Assembly: GCF_011397635.1 (NCBI RefSeq)
Contig: NC_064774.1
Location: 1,240,520-1,304,519, forward strand
DNA: 64,000 nucleotides
DNA from: Epinephelus fuscoguttatus
Taxonomy: Eukaryota; Chordata; Actinopteri; Perciformes; Serranidae
Reading direction: 5' to 3'
The notes beneath the pieces were generated by a model that was given only the letters and a program-made list of their open reading frames with translations, ran no database searches and had not been told where the DNA came from. Positions 1 to 11,113 of this stretch are shown here, piece by piece. How positions within the stretch are numbered: position 1 is the stretch's first letter; the number at the start of each line of letters is the position of its first letter. The translations under genes were made by a program, and so were the position numbers.

Positions 1-234
1 AAGCTGTAAACTAACAAACTGTACATACATATACATTTTCCTTGAACTCTGATAGCAACAACATACAAAATATTTACTGATATTACAACAACGATGCAGA
101 TGGCTACAACTTTTAGCCAGTAGTAAACCAACGACGAACTGGAACAAAACTGTAATCTCTTTCACTTCCAGTTATTTTCATTAAAAACCGAAAATATGAA
201 AATACTAATAAGATGAAAATATCATGATGTCATT

Positions 235-2927
235 TTAAGACTCGTCACTGGAGTCCTCTGAAGAAGACGAACCTATTCTCCATCTGTTCTTGTCCGTCCA
301 CCTTGGTCTTTTCAGAGGCGTTGCAGCTGACTCGTCGCTATCCGATGTCATAGCATAACCTCTTTGAGGCAGCCATCCCATTGGCTTGGAGAATATATTG
401 TTATATATATACCGCGGGGGCAAATGAGCTGCGTGTGCTCTGTTAATGTTCAGGAGGTAGTGGAGGAGGCTGGCAGCAGCATTGGAGCGGCTGACAGTGA
501 CTGGTCGTGCTGGAGCTGGCTTTGGCCTGATGGGTGTTCTCGTGTTTTTGGATTCTGGTTTCCTTGGTGATGATGGGACAGCTGGCTTTTTGGTTGTGGT
601 CACAACCTGCTGGAGGATTATACGCAAGAGATTAAAACAGAGCAAGAGAAGCTTATTTGTGAGGCACATTGCAGAGACATTCACTGGAGCAACATTTAAA
701 ACACCATGAGGAGAAAAGTAAAAGCATGTAAGCAAGCTAATGTTAGCATTTAGCTCAAGTTCAGCCTCAGGCCCTGATCATATAGAAAGTGTTTAGCAGG
801 TTGCAAAACATGAGGCATGCTGAAAAAAAATATGCTTGCTGCACCTTTTTATTGTCGCCAGGCAACCACACCATCAACTCCTTACATGAACCTTCCCGTG
901 TAATCAATCTACTGTTTAATTATGTTAATTATTTCACAGTAATTAGTGTCTAGTTCCTAAAATGTTGTGGCAGAGGGTACTTGCTGTAACTCTGGTTGAG
1001 GGTAAGAGGCTGTCAGTAAATAGTTTGTTGGCCATGGGGAAACTGAGATCTGTGCGGGTACGTGAGACCCTAAACAAGAGGTTGGGTCATGGGGAGTACC
1101 ACCAGTTGGTCCAGGAGCTTCTCCTCCATGATGGCTTCTTTCAACTTGAGGAGTTCAGAGTTGTGAACTTCTAAGTGCTATATTGTAGACATCTGGACTT
1201 GCTTGAGTTTCTTTAAGATGTTTCATCTCCCATCCAAGAGGCTTCTTGAGTTCTTGGATGGGAGATGAAACGTGTTCAAGAAACTCAAACAAGTCCACCT
1301 GGTTGACTTGGATGACTGACAATCTTCACCAACATACCTTCTTGGTGGTGGATGTGGTCGTGGTTGGTTTTGTGGTGGTTGTAGTTGTGGTGGTTGTAGT
1401 TGCAGGCGTGGTCGTGGTTGTTTTTTTGGTGGTTGTAGTTGCAGGCGTGGTTGTGGTTGTTTTTTTGGTGGTTGTAGTTGCAGGCGTGGTCGTGGTTGTT
1501 TTTTTGGTGGTTGTAGTTGTGGTTGTGGTGGTTGTAGTTGTAGGTGTGGGTGTGGTTGTGGTTGTGGTGGTGAAGGGTGCAGGCGTGGTGACAAAGAAAA
1601 TTCTGCAGATGTCCACAGCAGAACCATTGACCTCTGGAGGCTCAAACTCTGATGGAGGGAGATTAAAGGTATGTTGATTAATTTTCAGCTTGTAACATCA
1701 CTGTCGATCAGTGGAGCGTACAAAGGGATGTGTCAGCTATAGAAATCAGAATCAGTGTGAGGAGCTGTGAATGCACAGTACTGTTAGTGACCAAAAATAT
1801 CGGACACATCAGAAACCAGTTGTCTAAGAATCAGAAAAGGATTTTTTGACAAGTAGGTTTTCACTTGACAGAAAACTATAAAGTTTATCAGTTTAATATT
1901 TGAATATCTTATATTTGTACTGTATTCAGCTGAATATAGGTAAAAAAAAAACCAAATAAATATTGCTTTCTGTTTTTATTTACGTTTTGGCGTCCCAACT
2001 TGTTTGGACTTGGGGTTGTATATTAAATAAAACTATTTCATGTTTATTATGTTATGTAGGCTAATTTTTCTAGTAATGTCCAGTAATTGTTTAGGTTGCC
2101 CGTGTTTTCTCTTCATATGAGGGAGCTACGTAACATCCCGCAAAACGTTGAAATATTTTAATTTTCAAAAGCAATGCTGTCTGCTGTTACAGTTGCCAGT
2201 ATTCTCTGCTGGCCTGACCTAACTGTCGTACTGTTCTCATCCATTGGCACGATAACCGGTTTGTTGTCTACCGTCAATGTGAACTTCTTCATGTGTGCCG
2301 ATATAAATCAAACAAAAGTCAAACTTTCCTCTACGGAGAATTGGCTTTTGAAAGTGATGTACTATTTGCCTCTCTAATCCCATCATTTTTGGAGGTTATG
2401 TTAGAGTTAAGCCACGTTTCCACCAAACACTTTCAGTATGTTGATGAATTGTCTTACTGACCATATTTGCTCTTTAAAAACCTTTGTATCCCTTTTTTTT
2501 TTTTTTTTACAGGTGTTTACACCATGTAACAGTGAGCCTTTTATTTATCTTTACTGGGGTCAACAAGTGTTGTTGCCGTTACCTGTTTGTGAACACCAAG
2601 GTGTCTGTGCTGCTATCTGATCTGTTAGTCTGTGTTGCATATTTCATGATGACAGGTCTAAGGTGTGTTTTTCCTTTTGTTTGCAGTTAAGCTATGATGA
2701 AGACAACATGCTGTAGAAGCAAGCTTTGTGCTCCAAGACAATCACAGAGGTCAAACTGGCATTTTTTTTTAAATCATGCACTGCAAATATAAAAATGTTT
2801 GTGTTCAGTAAAGTTTCCTCAGATGAAGATGAGCATGTTAGTACTTACCTTGAGTTAAGTCAATATTCTGAACTCTGAGGAAGAGGAGGAAAAGGAAGGG
2901 CAGAGCTGTGGACCTGCAGGACATCAT
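235..2927 (-). CDS. Secreted Thr-rich, acidic-tailed protein (unrecognised), 3 exons
   Basis: Predicted coding exons are 2927-2849, 1648-1338 and 606-235, giving 762 nt (253 aa plus stop) with phases 1 and 0 matching at both junctions. The start is a double Met (MMSC) followed by a Leu/Phe-rich stretch (PFLFLLFL), a good signal peptide. Exon 2 holds one N-glycosylation sequon (NGS) and then nearly continuous Thr with KKTTTTTPATTTT repeats, a mucin-like O-glycosylation target. Exon 3 opens with VVTTTKKP, is rich in Pro, Arg and Lys, and ends in an acidic serine tail (GSSSSEDSSDES). No membrane segment is seen, so it is probably secreted. Donors are GTAAGT and GTATGT. I do not recognise the family. 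An SCPP/SIBLING protein is conceivable because SPP1 lies near ABCG2 in mammals and the tail has casein-kinase-type S-x-E sites, but SCPP introns are phase 0 and the first intron here is phase 1. Further exons could exist between those listed. Confidence 0.6.
1051..1144 (+). pseudogene. PIF/Harbinger transposase N-terminal fragment
   Basis: This reads RVRETLNKRLGHGEYHQLVQ then ELLL, which matches the N-terminal region of Harbinger (HARBI1-type) transposases (G-E-[FY]-x-x-L-V-Q-E-L). A closely similar copy lies at the other end of the window (63891-64000). Only this short fragment is present and no DDE domain follows. It sits on the opposite strand in intron 2 of the secreted-protein gene. Confidence 0.55.
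1188..1302. repeat. Foldback (imperfect palindrome)
   Basis: The left arm (about 1188-1241) and right arm (about 1252-1302) are nearly reverse complementary. Both contain the GATGGGAGATGAAAC core, and they are separated by about 10 bp. The element lies in the intron directly after exon 2 of the secreted-protein gene. It resembles dispersed fish foldback repeats; I cannot name the family. Confidence 0.6.
1338..1600 (-). repeat. Coding Thr/Pro minisatellite in exon 2
   Basis: On the plus strand this is a GTGGTT/GTAGTT-type array with a 39-bp higher-order unit. On the minus strand it reads as runs of Thr broken by KK and TPA. It lies in frame between two splice sites, so it is probably coding and likely variable in length between individuals. 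Confidence 0.7.
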
Positions 2928-5330
2928 GTTGGCGAACAGAAATAACAGAACAAAGAGGGCAAAGATATTAAAACTAGAGAAGGATTATAGCAGGTATAAT
3001 ATGAAGAAGAGTTGGAGGAGGACAGACTGCAGACTGACTGAAGAAGACTGAGATGATGAAAGTGATAGAATAAAAAAGGGAGGGAATATGAGGAGGGAGG
3101 AGAGGTGAAGGGAAATGATAACGTCTAGACGGTAAAGTTCGTCTGAGCAGATCTGACAGGGTTTGTGGTTCTGAGTTGCAACAGAGTAGAAACCAGTTAA
3201 TCCTCGCTGCTTTTAAAAACCTAATTAATTCAGGGAAGATTTACGGAGACACGTCCACTAACCTCAGCTACACCCAGATTTACAGATGTTTCACACTGTG
3301 TTCACTTCACTTGATTTGCAGCTTAATGAGAACAGTTAGATTTACCACTAAATATGAGTCATTTTTAAAACAATGGTTCCTTTATTTCACACAGAGGTAG
3401 ACAAACAGTTCCTCAGCCAAAATCACAACTGTAGCAGATTGTATCAGATGTAGCTAGCTAGCTAATTAAGCTAACGTGCATTTGCTTTATTTGCTTCAAC
3501 CGACTATTTCATGTTTTAAAACAAGACGCCAGTTACTTCTGGTCATAAGGTAGTTAGCCAAAAGTGCAAACTATAGCTTCAACATTTGAGAGAAAGCCAA
3601 AGGTTTACAGGCCTGCTGTGCCTAATTGTTACTTAGCTATGATTGGACAGTTGCTGTTGTTATCTATTATTAAATTCACACGATTGCCCCCTGAAGTCTC
3701 AACAACAACAGCAATTTGGAAAGCGGTGAAAATTTTGGTACACAACTCTAACATCGCGTTGGTTGTAGTTGCTATCCACATAAAGTGACCGAGATTAATT
3801 TGGAAAGGTAATTTTTAGCATTAACTTCGATAATAAGTCAGGTTAAGTAATATTTTAGTGGTTTTAGGAAATGAGTTACAAGCTTTAAGCTCATGAGTAC
3901 ACCAAAGACAGAGGAACGACTTACAGACTTGTAAAATAGGACCATAGGAGCACATGAATGCAGCATAGGCCTAAATGTTGTGTAGCTAACTGAACCAACT
4001 GACAGAGCTAACATTAGCTAACTGAACCAACGGACAAAGCTAACGTTAACTAACTGAACCAACGGACAAAGCTAACGTTAACTAACTGAACCAACGGACA
4101 AGGCTAACGTTAGCTAACTGAACCAACTGACAAAGCTAACGTTAGCTAACTGAACCAACGGACAAAGCTAACATTGCTAACTGAACTAACTGACAAAGCT
4201 AACGTGAGCTTGCTAATATTTAACTCCTTAAGACTAACACAATAAAAATGACGGAATGCTATTACCGATAATTTAAACTGGGAAGATTTTGAATGACACT
4301 AAACAATAATAATACAACAAACCTCAAAACATCTCCCAGCATAAGACTAAATGTTGTGTGGCTAACTGAACCAAGTGACAAAGCTAACATTAGCTAACTA
4401 AACTAACTGACAAAGCTAATGTAAGCTTACTGAACCAGTAAGCTAACCAACTGACAAAGCTATCGTTAGCTTGCTAATACGTGACCCATTGCTTTTCCAA
4501 AACAACAATAGCATGACTGCTAAAATTGCACTGTTCCTACTCAGGGAAAGGGTTTAGCAAACTTATGCAAACTCCTGGCAGTTGTTTGATATTTTTTTTT
4601 TAGCTACCACATCTTTTTCTTGCTTTGCAAAGCAATCCGGTGAAACTACTTTTAGCTAAAAAGCATAATATACTGTGTTGCTGACAGCTGGTCATCTTAT
4701 TTGTTTAGATATAGCTCATGTCAGTGAACAAAGAGTTAGTCAGTTGTGTTCTTTGCTGTCTGAGGTTGAATGGAAGACGGTGACGAGTCAGACAAGTCTG
4801 TGCTTTAAATGCTTTTCTTCCACTGACATCAGTTATTATTGAAACAGACAAAGAGATGTCACTTCTTCCACTTGGAGTTTCCCTGCCAGGTTTTCCTAAT
4901 CCGTTTTGCCGTCTTACTAAACTTCATAACAGATTGTGTAATTTTATTTCCGCAGAGATCAGTGAAGCATTAAATCTTCTTTTGATCTCTGAAGGGTGAT
5001 TACCAGTAGAAGTGTGACGCAAAGAGAAATCATCACCACAGTGTGGTGTTTCAGTTTATCTAGGAACCAGTCTAGACTTGAGTTATCTTGCAAACATCGG
5101 ATATTTTATGATATCCTGCTTGAGTGTCATATCAAGGTGCTTGCACATGCATGAATGTCATTTTTCTGCTACTTCATGCTTCTACACTACAAGTCAGAGA
5201 GAAATTATACCTTTTACATAAAAACATTTTTCACAGTTGAAATTAATTTGCAAACTAAAATTTAACAGTTAACATGACAGTTTGTAAACTATGATGCACA
5301 AAATTTGTTTGCGTAATTAAAATCTGAAAC
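2928..5330. other. Intergenic region with GCTAAC-rich minisatellites
   Basis: No convincing gene is seen. About 3975-4215 and 4350-4465 hold a degenerate tandem repeat of about 36 bp built from CTAACTGAACCAACGGACAAAG and GCTAACGTTAG. The rest is AT-rich with short spurious ORFs. The upstream region of the secreted-protein gene (2930-3150) is purine-rich and has no clear TATA box. Confidence 0.5.
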
Positions 5331-6368
5331 CCCTTTCACACTGCCTGTTCAAGGCGGGAATGTAATGCCGTTATCCCCCTCGCCGGTTTTTATTAAAGAT
5401 ACAGTCATGGAATAGGAGGAGCTTTCTCATGTTTAAGCTGGCAGCCGAGGTAATAACAGCACATGTTCGATGTCAGTGTAAAAGGGACAGCCTGCAGGAC
5501 GGGACCACGGACAGGATGGGCGAGGCGTTTTGATGACTTGTCATGTGTGCTACCCTCTGTCGTGAGACTTAAAAAACAGCAAGAAGCAGTTAGCAGCTAA
5601 CTCAAAGCAGGAGAGCAGTGGCCGAAAGGTTCTGCAAATTGGGGAGACAATGAGGTCCTTGAACCCTCTGAGTAGAGGACAAGATCAGCCACCATATAAG
5701 AGAAATGTAAGGTGATTGTTATTCCATTGTTATTGTTTATAAAGCGCTGTTGATGCATACGTTATATGTCACACTAGAGGCTGACATGTCTTGCGCTTCA
5801 TGCCTCTTTTGCTTCCAGGATGCCGGCACGCTGTCTAAGGCTGCTTTTAGTCCAAGAGTTGTCTTGCTTGGGTCCGAATCAGGGACTAATTTTGTTCCAA
5901 AGTTGTATAATTGCCTAGAGTTGGTTCGTGTTCTCACGGCAACATTTACAAGCAGACCAGATCAAATGCCTTGAGCGAGAAAGCTGCTCTTGATTGGTCC
6001 GAATTTCCATGTGGGAAAAATCCAGGAAGTAAAGCAAACGTTGAAGAAGAGTACACTTGCAAGATAAATGTGACACTTTCTAATGTCACAATGGAGGGAC
6101 AACTACGCAGGTTGATTTTAGCGCTGCTCATCGTGGACTATATTGCTGTCATTGTTCATTTTAGTCAAACCATACAGTTTGAAAACGAGGCGCGGCTCCA
6201 ACTCCATTATTTGTAACCGGTCAGAGACCACCTCTTCAAGAAGGTCTCGGTCTGGTTGTTTTGGTGCACACCCGAGTGCGATTGCTGTGTTCACGGACGA
6301 ACTGCACTTTGGGGGAAAGGAACTTGAGTTCGATTGAACCAGACAGGGCAGGTGTGAAAGCACCCTAA
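5331..6368. mobile_element. Non-autonomous DNA transposon remnant (hAT-like)
   Basis: The right part (about 5945-6368) is an inverted copy of 21452-21800. Both carry the terminus TTTAGGGTGCTTTCACACCT and a shared body that includes GATGAGCAGCGCTAAAATCA. The left end starts near another TTTCACACTGCC motif, so this may be a composite of two elements. No intact transposase is present. The hAT assignment rests on terminus style only. Confidence 0.5.
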
Positions 6369-7010
6369 AATCACACAAAACAGTGACAAAGTCTGGCAGT
6401 ACTGATCGATTATTCCAACCGACTTTTAATGAATTTGTTTCAAGTACTTTTCTAAATTAAACTTTTTCTATTTGTAGTGTAGCAAACTGTCTAATTCTTC
6501 GTTGGTACTTTTACTTTTGATACTTGAAGTACATTTTGCTGATAATATTTACAGTATGTTTACTAAAGTAAGATTATGAATGCAGGACTGTTAGTTGTAA
6601 TGAACCCTTTTCATAGTGTGGTACAACCACTTTTACTTTAGTTAAGGCTCTGAATACCTTTTCTTCTTTTTCCGCTGAATATAGGTGACATTTTAACCCC
6701 AGCCCCATTAATGAAAAGCAAAATATAAACATCTCACAGCCATAAACCCACAGGTTTCTCATCTTTCCCGTCAGTAGTCTGCATATTCATCTTTTCTTTA
6801 GCTCTTAAAATGACCATTTGATTTTGGCTGTTACTTTTGCTTTTATTTCATCGGTGCCTTGCTCAAAGGCACATTCAACAGTTTATGGAGACATTGACTC
6901 ATTCACTACCCACACCAAGATTTCTCCTAACACTGACACCACAACCCAGGTGTGTTACCTGTATCCCTCTAGCCATTACTGATGTTACACAACTGGAACT
7001 AGAGATTTCA

Positions 7011-7011
<1 letters not shown>

Positions 7012-7048
<37 letters not shown>
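7012..7048. repeat. (CA)n microsatellite
   Basis: Uninterrupted CA dinucleotide run of about 18 units, intergenic. Confidence 0.95.
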
Positions 7049-7052
<4 letters not shown>

Positions 7053-7234
7053 TGACTGCTTATATATCCACGGTTGCTATGGAAGTGTCTGCTTACATAC
7101 ACACCTACTTTAGTCAACCGTAACGCTCTAATCTTGTGTGTGTGTTCATGAGCCTCTCCTATTATCTTGTCATATCTAAACAAAAGGCACTTTGTGTTTT
7201 TAAACTCTTCAGATGGAAACGTCATTCGGTCCAT

Positions 7235-7440
7235 CTCTGTGGTCCAGACTGAAATATCTCAAAAGCTATTGGATGGATTGGCATGAATTTTGGTGCAGGT
7301 ATTCTCATTTCTTCAAAGATTTCTGAAGACTTTGGGGATCCTTTGACTTTTGCTGTAGTGCCACCATGAGGTGAAGTGTCATAGTTTACAGTGAAATATC
7401 TCAACTATTGGATGGGACCACTTTCCCACCAGCCTCAGTG
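7235..7440. repeat. Dispersed repeat (ATTGGATGGATTG family)
   Basis: Shares the GAAATATCTCAAAAGCTATTGGATGG-type motif, in inverted orientation, with 25750-26010 (where it reads ATCCATCCAGTAGTTGTTGAGAT). Non-coding; family not identified. From 7440 to 8320 I see no gene, only AT-rich sequence. Confidence 0.5.
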
Positions 7441-8328
7441 AGGGCTGGGTGATATGGGAAAAAATACTGTATGACAGTGCATCTGTTATATCGCTGTACC
7501 TTTCCGATCGCTTCTCATACAGTGTTATGGCGGCAAAAACGGACATAATTGATTGCTGTTTTCCACAGCAGCAGAAGTGCTCGGCCATTGAGCAACACTT
7601 GTTGTAGGACTTACTGCAGTTTTGGCCTGGATTTTCATGCTCAGTGTAGTCGCTGGGATGCCACCTTTTCAGGTGATGGAAAACACTGGTGGTCTGACAA
7701 TACTGAGTAAAAATGATGATAGTTTATCATCGCCATCGACATACATTTTATTGCGATCCAGTTTCGAGATCGTTTTAGTGCCCAGCCTTATGTATCAGTT
7801 GCACTTTAAGTTAAGTGCTGATTAGCAAACACACTGAACAATACACCTGCTAAACATGAGCATGATAGCATTCTGACGTTAGCATTTAGCTTCAAGTACA
7901 GCTGTAGACTCTTCAGACCGTTACACACCGGTGTGAAGAATAAATTACACAAATTATTTCATAGCAAAACTATTCATACTGGCAGCAATGCAAATTCGTG
8001 ACAGTTTCAGCAGGTCCGCCATTGTCCTGATGTTGTGACACAGCGTGTCATGCAAAAGCTCAGAAGAACTGACCTTGTTCCAGAAAAAAAAAAAATCGCA
8101 TAATATTTGTGCCCTGAACTAAAGCACTCACTGGTTTCAAAGAATAAAGTCAAAAGTAATTTATAAAACTGGCTGAAATTTAAAAAAGAATTAAAAAAAG
8201 ATTCAGAATGCAAATTCACTATTTTATTTTTTACAAATTCATAAATATAAAATTCTTGTATTTGTGTGAACATTTTTTTTTTTTACTTTTTTGGCTCTGA
8301 ACTTTAAAGTGCAAAAATCATGATACAG

Positions 8329-8334
8329 TTTATT
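8329..8334 (-). promoter_or_regulatory. Candidate poly(A) signal of the abcg2-like gene
   Basis: AATAAA on the minus strand, about 295 nt downstream of the stop codon. It is the nearest canonical hexamer I see; the cleavage site is not proven. Confidence 0.4.
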
Positions 8335-8627
8335 AGTAGTTACTACACTGAAGGGCTCTGGGGTTAGTAAGGAGTAAATAAATAATTAATTAATTTCTGC
8401 CATAACAGCTCTGTAAATAACAAATGACAAACGAATCATCAGTATTGATCTGGAGGATAACTGTGTCATGTTTTATCACATGAATCAACTGCAGATGAAA
8501 CACACAAAAAAATTAGAAACCATCTGCAAAAAAATGAGAGATATACGAACACAGTCTTGAGCTGCACTTCCTTCTTGTATTAAACTACAACGGTGATGAT
8601 GATGATGATGATGATGGTGATGAAGGT

Positions 8628-11054
8628 CTAGGTGAACTTCTTGATGAAGCGCAGTTTGAGGTAAGCGATGGTGAGGAAGCTGATGGTCATGATGCCCAGA
8701 GCCATGTGGTTCTGCCAGAAGCCCCAGGTGGAGAAATCTACACCCTGCTCCTCCAGAAACTCCTCCCCGGTACACCTGGAAACACGACATCATCAGTGAG
8801 TGACACATTATGTGACGTGAACGTTCAACCGAGAAAAGTAATTCATAAATTAATTAAACTAGTCCATACCCATTGAGTACAGCATAGCATACCATGACTT
8901 AGTCATACCAAAAATTAGAAAAACCAACAACATTGGTCCACAGGGGGAGCCACAGCGATCGGTCGCATTTTAGCCATTTTGAAGCATTTTTCTGTTGTTA
9001 TAGCGCCACCCAGTTGCCAATTAGAGTTAAATTTCTCCAGTCACCTTGAGGCGTCCTGTTCTACATATCTACCAAGTTTAGTAAAAATCCATATGGCGGT
9101 TAGGCCTAAATAAGAAATGAGCTCTCTAGCGCCCCCATTTTGTTTGATGGGGTCAATAATGGAGGGGTCCCCTCAGATTATGTGTGGTCACATGCCTACA
9201 AAGTTGCGTGGTGATGGGTGAAACCCTTGAGATGTTCTACACCTTTATGTGATGAGCCACGCCCTCCGCAATATTCATTGCCTTATAGAAGCTCAGTTTT
9301 AGGAAGTTTTCCAACTTTTGCCAAGAGGGAACTTTAGATATTGCTCCCTAGATTATGTTCACCCAGTTTCATTAAGGGCGTCACTAACGTCGGCCCGCAG
9401 GAAAACATCATCCCTAGAGCGCTGTGCTGTCAGATGATGAAGTAATTTCCAAATGTGAAGCAACTTCGTATCACGTTGCCAATGGTCTACACAGGAACAC
9501 TGATCGTACCATTACTGAAATTATTTTCCAGCATTTTCTCAACGTGATGGCGGTCAATCATGTTCAGTCTCTTGTTTTGGCCAATGCTCAGGTGCTCGCT
9601 CACACCTACCGGGTACAAGCACCAGAGGATGCTCAGAGAGAGGTGTCACTAAAAACAAGGATTTTCTGAAGGTTGCATACAGAACATTTATGTCTCGTAC
9701 ATCAATGACATCATTTTACAATGAGGCATAAATATTGGTACTTACGCGCGCTCAGGTGTGTTATTCGACACGTGACAGAACTTCAGTCCTTTAAACTCAT
9801 TAATCTGCAGAGCCTGGAGAGAGACAGAGATCTTTATTAACACCATCATACTCTCAGATTATCTTTTTAAATTTACAGAGATCCAAAGATTCGTGCAGTG
9901 TTTGTGCAGAAAATGGTTTGTCAAGTCCTGCCTTGTGTTCTGTGAGCGGAAAATGAAAAAACATGGAAGGCGCTTTGCACTGTGCATTACGAACATTACA
10001 GAGTATCCTACAAAACACTAAATAAAAGTTATCAACAACAGACCTTTAGGAAATGTGCCTGATTATTACGACATTTTCACATAGTTGTGTATAATAACAA
10101 CAACTTTAATGAAAAGTTTATTTGATTAGTATTCCTGGTGCCGACTAGCGTTGGCGGTAACGTTAAATCGACTTGTCAACTAATCACACACATCCCTGGA
10201 TTTATAACACCACAGAAGAAGGGAAACACAGGAACATCATAAGCAACAGCTACAGGACATAAAGGTGTGTGTGTATGTGTGTGTGAGACAGAGAGTGTGT
10301 ACATACACCGAGACCGTATCGTGGTATACTGAAGTACTTCAACCAAGCGAGCCAGTTGACGATGGAGGGAAGATTCACGAGTAAACCTGCAAAGATCTGC
10401 AGAAAAACAGGTTTACAGGTAAGTGTTTGCATGTGTTATGGTTACGAGACTAAAACAGAGGTCATAATTATTCTGATTTTTAAAGTGAAATCTGCCTCTG
10501 CTTTGAATCGATGCCACTTTTGTGGAGTTAAAGGTGTTTTTTTCTTTCTTTACCACCTTACAGTTAGCATTATTTAGCTAGCTACAGTAGCTAATTAGCT
10601 AGCCAGCGGCAGTTGTCATTTCAGCTACAAAATTGATCGCTAGCTATAAATGAGAAGCTAGAAATGAATTTCAATGATAAACCATACGTGTTGTGAGAAT
10701 GGTACGATTGTCCAGCTTTGCGATTGATTGATGAATTGCATGTTAAAGTGCTTTATGCTGCTGTGTTTTGATGTGTGTGAGTGTCACCATCATGAAGACG
10801 CAGGCGATGGTCATGAAGATGTTGGCGATGGCCACCACAGTCTGATCGGCGGAGATGGCCAGAGCCATGGCGGTGGCGGTGTAGGCGACCAGAGCCACAG
10901 TGAACATGAACAAGAAGAACGCTTCAACTGTCGGTTTCAGACCTGTGCGAGGAAACAATCAGAGGACCAAGGATATAACCTAACCAAACCTAATGTTGTC
11001 AAATAATTTGTCAAAACAAATAATTTCTCAGCAATTAATATATATAAAAAATAT

Positions 11055-11113
<59 letters not shown>

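Noticed and set aside
1246..1677. Plus-strand ORF of repeated valines opposite the Thr-rich exon
   Set aside because: It is the antisense of the GTGGTT array. The minus strand has the splice sites and signal peptide.
8485..8808. HHHHHHHH-containing ORF on the minus strand
   Set aside because: Wrong-frame reading of the last abcg2-like exon and a (GAT)n repeat in its 3' UTR.
9424..9669. Plus-strand ORF of 81 codons in the abcg2-like last intron
   Set aside because: Lies partly in the end of repeat A, with no domain, splice context or upstream signals supporting a gene.
10307..10309. Donor GGTGTA two bases further out for abcg2-like exon 16
   Set aside because: It would leave phase 1 and create a stop in exon 17. 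The GTATGT donor keeps the frame and gives the expected sequence.
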